Assembly: GCA_937960725.1 (NCBI GenBank)
Contig: CALGOY010000083.1
Location: 1 to 8,722, forward strand
DNA length: 8,722 nucleotides
Source of the DNA: an uncultured Bacillota bacterium
Lineage (GTDB): Bacteria; Bacillota; Clostridia; Caldicoprobacterales; UBA3941
Direction: 5' to 3'
Below the pieces are notes generated by a model. That model worked only from the letters and a program-made list of their open reading frames with translations. It made no database searches and was not told where the DNA came from. The stretch's first letter is position 1, and every line of letters starts with the position of its first letter. A program made the position numbers and the translations under genes. Below are positions 7,041 to 8,722 of the stretch, piece by piece.

Positions 7041-7077
7041 AGAAACACCTGCTTGACTGAGTCAGGCAGGTGTTTCT
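7041..7077 (-). terminator. Long near-perfect hairpin, likely terminator of the Rsm22-family gene
   Basis: Arms AGAAACACCTGC (7041-7052) and GCAGGTGTTTCT (7066-7077) pair over 12 bp. Inside them TGAC/GTCA adds 4 bp around a 3-base loop, with one C-A mismatch in minus-strand RNA. It starts 11 bases after the stop of the gene at 7089. The following TATTTT is a short, impure U tract, so it is a weaker terminator than the one at 5623-5653, despite the strong stem. Confidence 0.65.
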
Positions 7078-7088
7078 GCAATCTAAAA

Positions 7089-8072
7089 TCACTGTTTAAA
7101 AGGAAAAATTGAACCCCATTTCAGCTTTCTTGCAGTACGGTATAGTTCTTTATCTTTTCGCGTTATAGTTATATTTCTTATCCCATCAAGACTGCAAACT
7201 TGAAATTTTATATGTCCTTTCCTTATATGCGGATGGCGCAATACCCTTCCCAAAACAGCTTCTCCCTTATTCCGGGACACCGCTATAAAAGAAAATTTCT
7301 CGTCTTCATATGAAAGCTCAGCTGATTTAACTTGCCTATGTAAACGCGAACGGGATATCCGCTGGGAAAAATGACACCAATCATCATCGGTTATTGGACA
7401 AGATAGATTATGAGGACATGGGGCTATGACTATTCCCCCCTCGGAAATAAGCTGTTTCCGAGCTTGTCTAATGCGGGAAAAGCCGGCCGGTGTGCCCGGT
7501 TCAATAATGATCATAACTCCTTTAGTAAGCTGCCATAGCTTCCGTATAAAATCACTTCTATGCTTTTCATCAAGTTCACCCAGCACATACGAAGCAGTTA
7601 CTATATCATGGGGGAAAGTCTTCCAATCGTTAGCGGTAATATCAACCTCTACCCACTTGGCTTCTTGAATAACTGTAGATGATGAATATTTCCCCAATCT
7701 TTTTCCCAACCTTATCATGCCTTCTTCTCTTTCAATGAGGGTTGCAGCGTTTAAATCAGGATATACTGACAAAGCGGCCCATAAAGCTGTTCCAGGGCCA
7801 GCCCCAACATCAAGCAAAGTTTGTGGACTCCAGTTAGGAAGGCACTCCATCACTTGATTTAGAGCTGAGTATACTGCCGCAAAAGTTGCAGGCATACGAA
7901 ATGCCACGTATGCATCGATATCCCTCTGCGATTTTATAAAGCTGCCTCCAGCAGATGGCTTATCAGCCCTATATCTATCGGAAAGCTCCGCTGCTAACTT
8001 AGCAAGCTCTTTATATGATATCGCTGATAATTCTAGTTCTATGGCATACCTTAAATCCTCTGGAAGTTCCAT
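7089..8072 (-). CDS. Small ribosomal subunit Rsm22-family methyltransferase-like protein
   Basis: A 327-residue homologue of the Rsm22/METTL17 family, whose mitochondrial members bind the small ribosomal subunit and carry an iron-sulfur cluster. The bacterial role is not established and is inferred to be in ribosome assembly or rRNA contact. The N-terminus MELPEDLRYAIE and LSDRYRA (30-36) are typical. The SAM-type nucleotide site is LLDVGAGPGTA at 86-96 (D88, G90, G92, G94). Four cysteines have family spacing: C219-x5-C225-x7-C233 in APCPHNLSCP...WCHF, and C293 sixty residues later; YEDEKFSF (255-262) and ARKLKWG (314-320) follow the family pattern. The ATG at 8072 has AAGGTG 8 bases upstream. 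An in-frame TTG at 8114 would add 14 residues but has no ribosome site. Not part of the cas operon; GC is similar to the two flanking non-cas genes. Confidence 0.87.
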   Translation of the reverse strand: MELPEDLRYAIELELSAISYKELAKLAAELSDRYRADKPSAGGSFIKSQRDIDAYVAFRMPATFAAVYSALNQVMECLPNWSPQTLLDVGAGPGTALWAALSVYPDLNAATLIEREEGMIRLGKRLGKYSSSTVIQEAKWVEVDITANDWKTFPHDIVTASYVLGELDEKHRSDFIRKLWQLTKGVMIIIEPGTPAGFSRIRQARKQLISEGGIVIAPCPHNLSCPITDDDWCHFSQRISRSRLHRQVKSAELSYEDEKFSFIAVSRNKGEAVLGRVLRHPHIRKGHIKFQVCSLDGIRNITITRKDKELYRTARKLKWGSIFPFKQ

Positions 8073-8080
8073 GAAAAAAG

Positions 8081-8086
8081 CACCTT
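8081..8086 (-). promoter_or_regulatory. Ribosome binding site deciding the Rsm22-family start
   Basis: AAGGTG lies 8 bases before the ATG at 8070-8072. It falls inside the longer reading that would begin with TTG at 8114, which itself has no ribosome site. This supports the shorter protein, whose N-terminus also fits the family. Confidence 0.65.
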
Positions 8087-8191
8087 CTTCCCATAATACA
8101 TTTATGCCGCGCAATTATGCGATTTAAACACAAATAAAATCCTTATCCTTTTGCTCCTCTATTGTATCGTATTTAATACATTATTTCCACA

Positions 8192-8219
8192 ATTTTATGC
8201 TCTCATCCTTTAAGATCAA
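8192..8219 (-). promoter_or_regulatory. Candidate promoter of the Rsm22-family gene
   Basis: TTGATC (-35, 8214-8219) and TAAAAT (-10, 8192-8197) are spaced by 16 bases, matching the sigma-A consensus at 4 and 5 of 6 positions. It lies about 120 bases upstream of the start codon, on the right strand. A perfect TATAAT further upstream has only TTGCTA at a 20-base distance and is less convincing. Confidence 0.3.
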
Positions 8220-8312
8220 ACGGAAAAGGAAAATATTAATTATAAATCATACGGCACAAATTTCTAGCAAGTCTATGAAAGAAGGTGCATTATATTCTTC
8301 TACCCTCAACAA

Positions 8313-8337
8313 GAGGCAGCCCTATACAAGCTGCCTC
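8313..8337 (-). terminator. Hairpin after the larA-like gene, possible terminator
   Basis: GAGGCAGC and GCTGCCTC form a perfect 8-bp, GC-rich stem with a 9-base loop, 27 bases after the larA-like stop. The minus-strand sequence after it (TTGTTGAG) is not a real U tract, so termination may be weak or depend on other factors. Confidence 0.5.
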
Positions 8338-8364
8338 CCATTATCAATTACATATATTATCGAT

Positions 8365-8722
8365 TTAAACAACTATCACAGACACCCCATCAGGGATAAC
8401 AGTTATTTTTGAATCCTTTTTACCCAGAATTTCATCCGCTTTTTCGATTGCTTCTTCTACAGTACGAGCTGGAATCATATGCAAATCCTCAACCATATCA
8501 TCTGGCGCATCAGATACATATATAATCTTGGCCTTTTTTAGTACCCGTGCAAATATCTGCGATTGCCACTGATCGGGGATAGTTTCCTCGCTTGGGGTCG
8601 CAAGGAAGGTTTCCATCATCCTGTCTACATCTTTTTCTTCTTTAAATGTTTTATAGAAACGCTCCCCACCATGGCCATCATTAGATTTTGCAACCATTAT
8701 TATTACTCCACCCTCATTTACT
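8365..8722 (-). CDS. larA: Nickel-dependent lactate racemase family protein (LarA-like), C-terminal part
   Basis: LarA interconverts D- and L-lactate with a pincer nickel cofactor; paralogues act on other 2-hydroxy acids, so the exact substrate is unknown. Only the last 119 complete codons are in the window. The frame stays open to the right edge: VNEGGVII precedes the first visible Met (codon at 8695-8697), so that Met is internal and the true start lies outside. Visible features match the C-terminal LarA domain: GGVIIMVAKSNDGHGGERFY near the edge, DQWQSQIFARVLKKAKIIYVS in the middle, TVEEAIEKADEILG, and VIPDGVSVIVV at the very end, where normal family members also stop. The N-terminal domain with the histidine and lysine residues of the cofactor site is not visible. 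It is followed by a hairpin, and is probably transcribed separately from the gene at 7089. Confidence 0.88.
   Translation of the reverse strand, partial: VNEGGVIIMVAKSNDGHGGERFYKTFKEEKDVDRMMETFLATPSEETIPDQWQSQIFARVLKKAKIIYVSDAPDDMVEDLHMIPARTVEEAIEKADEILGKKDSKITVIPDGVSVIVV

Larger units (their letters stand above)
8073..8364. other. Intergenic region between the larA-like and Rsm22-family genes
   Basis: This 292-base AT-rich stretch holds, from right to left, a hairpin just after the larA-like stop, a perfect TATAAT without a well-spaced -35, a candidate promoter at 8192-8219, an imperfect inverted repeat around GTATTAAATAC, and the ribosome site of the Rsm22-family gene. The 71-residue plus-strand reading that begins at 8197 runs across the hairpin into the 3' end of the larA-like gene and resembles no protein I know, so I see no gene here. 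Confidence 0.6.

Noticed and set aside
6066..7668. Plus-strand open frames at 6066-6287, 6570-6785 and 7426-7668
   Set aside because: They lie antisense to the glycosidase and the Rsm22-family gene, whose motifs are clear on the minus strand.
8073..8114. Longer Rsm22-family start at TTG 8114
   Set aside because: No ribosome site in front of it, whereas the ATG at 8072 has AAGGTG at 8 bases and gives the usual family N-terminus.
8197..8412. A 71-residue plus-strand open frame
   Set aside because: It crosses the hairpin at 8313-8337 and overlaps the end of the larA-like gene; no family likeness and no ribosome site.
8695..8697. Met codon as start of a small stand-alone 110-residue gene
   Set aside because: The frame stays open upstream to the edge, and the codons before it (VNEGGVII) continue the LarA pattern, so it is internal to a longer gene.
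1..8722. tRNA, rRNA, riboswitch, transposase or insertion sequence
   Set aside because: Looked for and not seen; no recognisable transposase motifs, terminal repeats or structured RNA beyond the hairpins listed.

Overview
The window is AT-rich bacterial DNA. The type I-B (Csh) CRISPR effector operon, TTG starts with AGGAGG ribosome sites, a cytoplasmic glucoamylase-family glycosidase, a bacterial Rsm22-type protein and a LarA-type racemase together suggest an anaerobic, possibly thermophilic, member of the Clostridia. The order is an inference from gene content and base composition. Every convincing gene is on the minus strand, so the window is best read from high to low coordinates.

Right side (about 8722 to 5664), the 'housekeeping' part. 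The 3' end of a nickel-dependent lactate racemase family gene (larA-like) enters from the right edge. After a 292-base intergenic stretch with a hairpin and a candidate promoter comes an Rsm22-family methyltransferase-like gene with its complete four-cysteine set, which ends at a long, almost perfect hairpin. Next is a stand-alone glucoamylase-family (PF10091/COG5368) glycosidase, closed by a clear rho-independent terminator. By-eye GC in sampled lines here is about 43-48%.

Left side (about 5620 to 1), the CRISPR part. After the terminator and a very AT-rich leader comes an operon in the order cas8b - cas7 - cas5 - cas3, with overlaps or an 11-base gap between genes. Together Cas8b (large subunit), Cas7 (backbone), Cas5 (5' handle cap) and probably an internally translated Cas11 form a type I-B Cascade. 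Cascade finds DNA matching the crRNA, and Cas3 (HD nuclease plus helicase) then degrades it. cas3 has no stop in the window and runs off the left edge. By-eye GC in sampled cas lines is about 27%, so the operon looks compositionally foreign to its neighbours.

Missing from the window: cas6 (crRNA processing), cas4/cas1/cas2 (adaptation) and any CRISPR array. The last four are expected beyond the left edge; cas6 is not at its common position upstream of cas8b. I found no new defence system. The most interesting points are the candidate internal Cas11 start inside cas8b, the missing cas6, and the composition break at the operon border.
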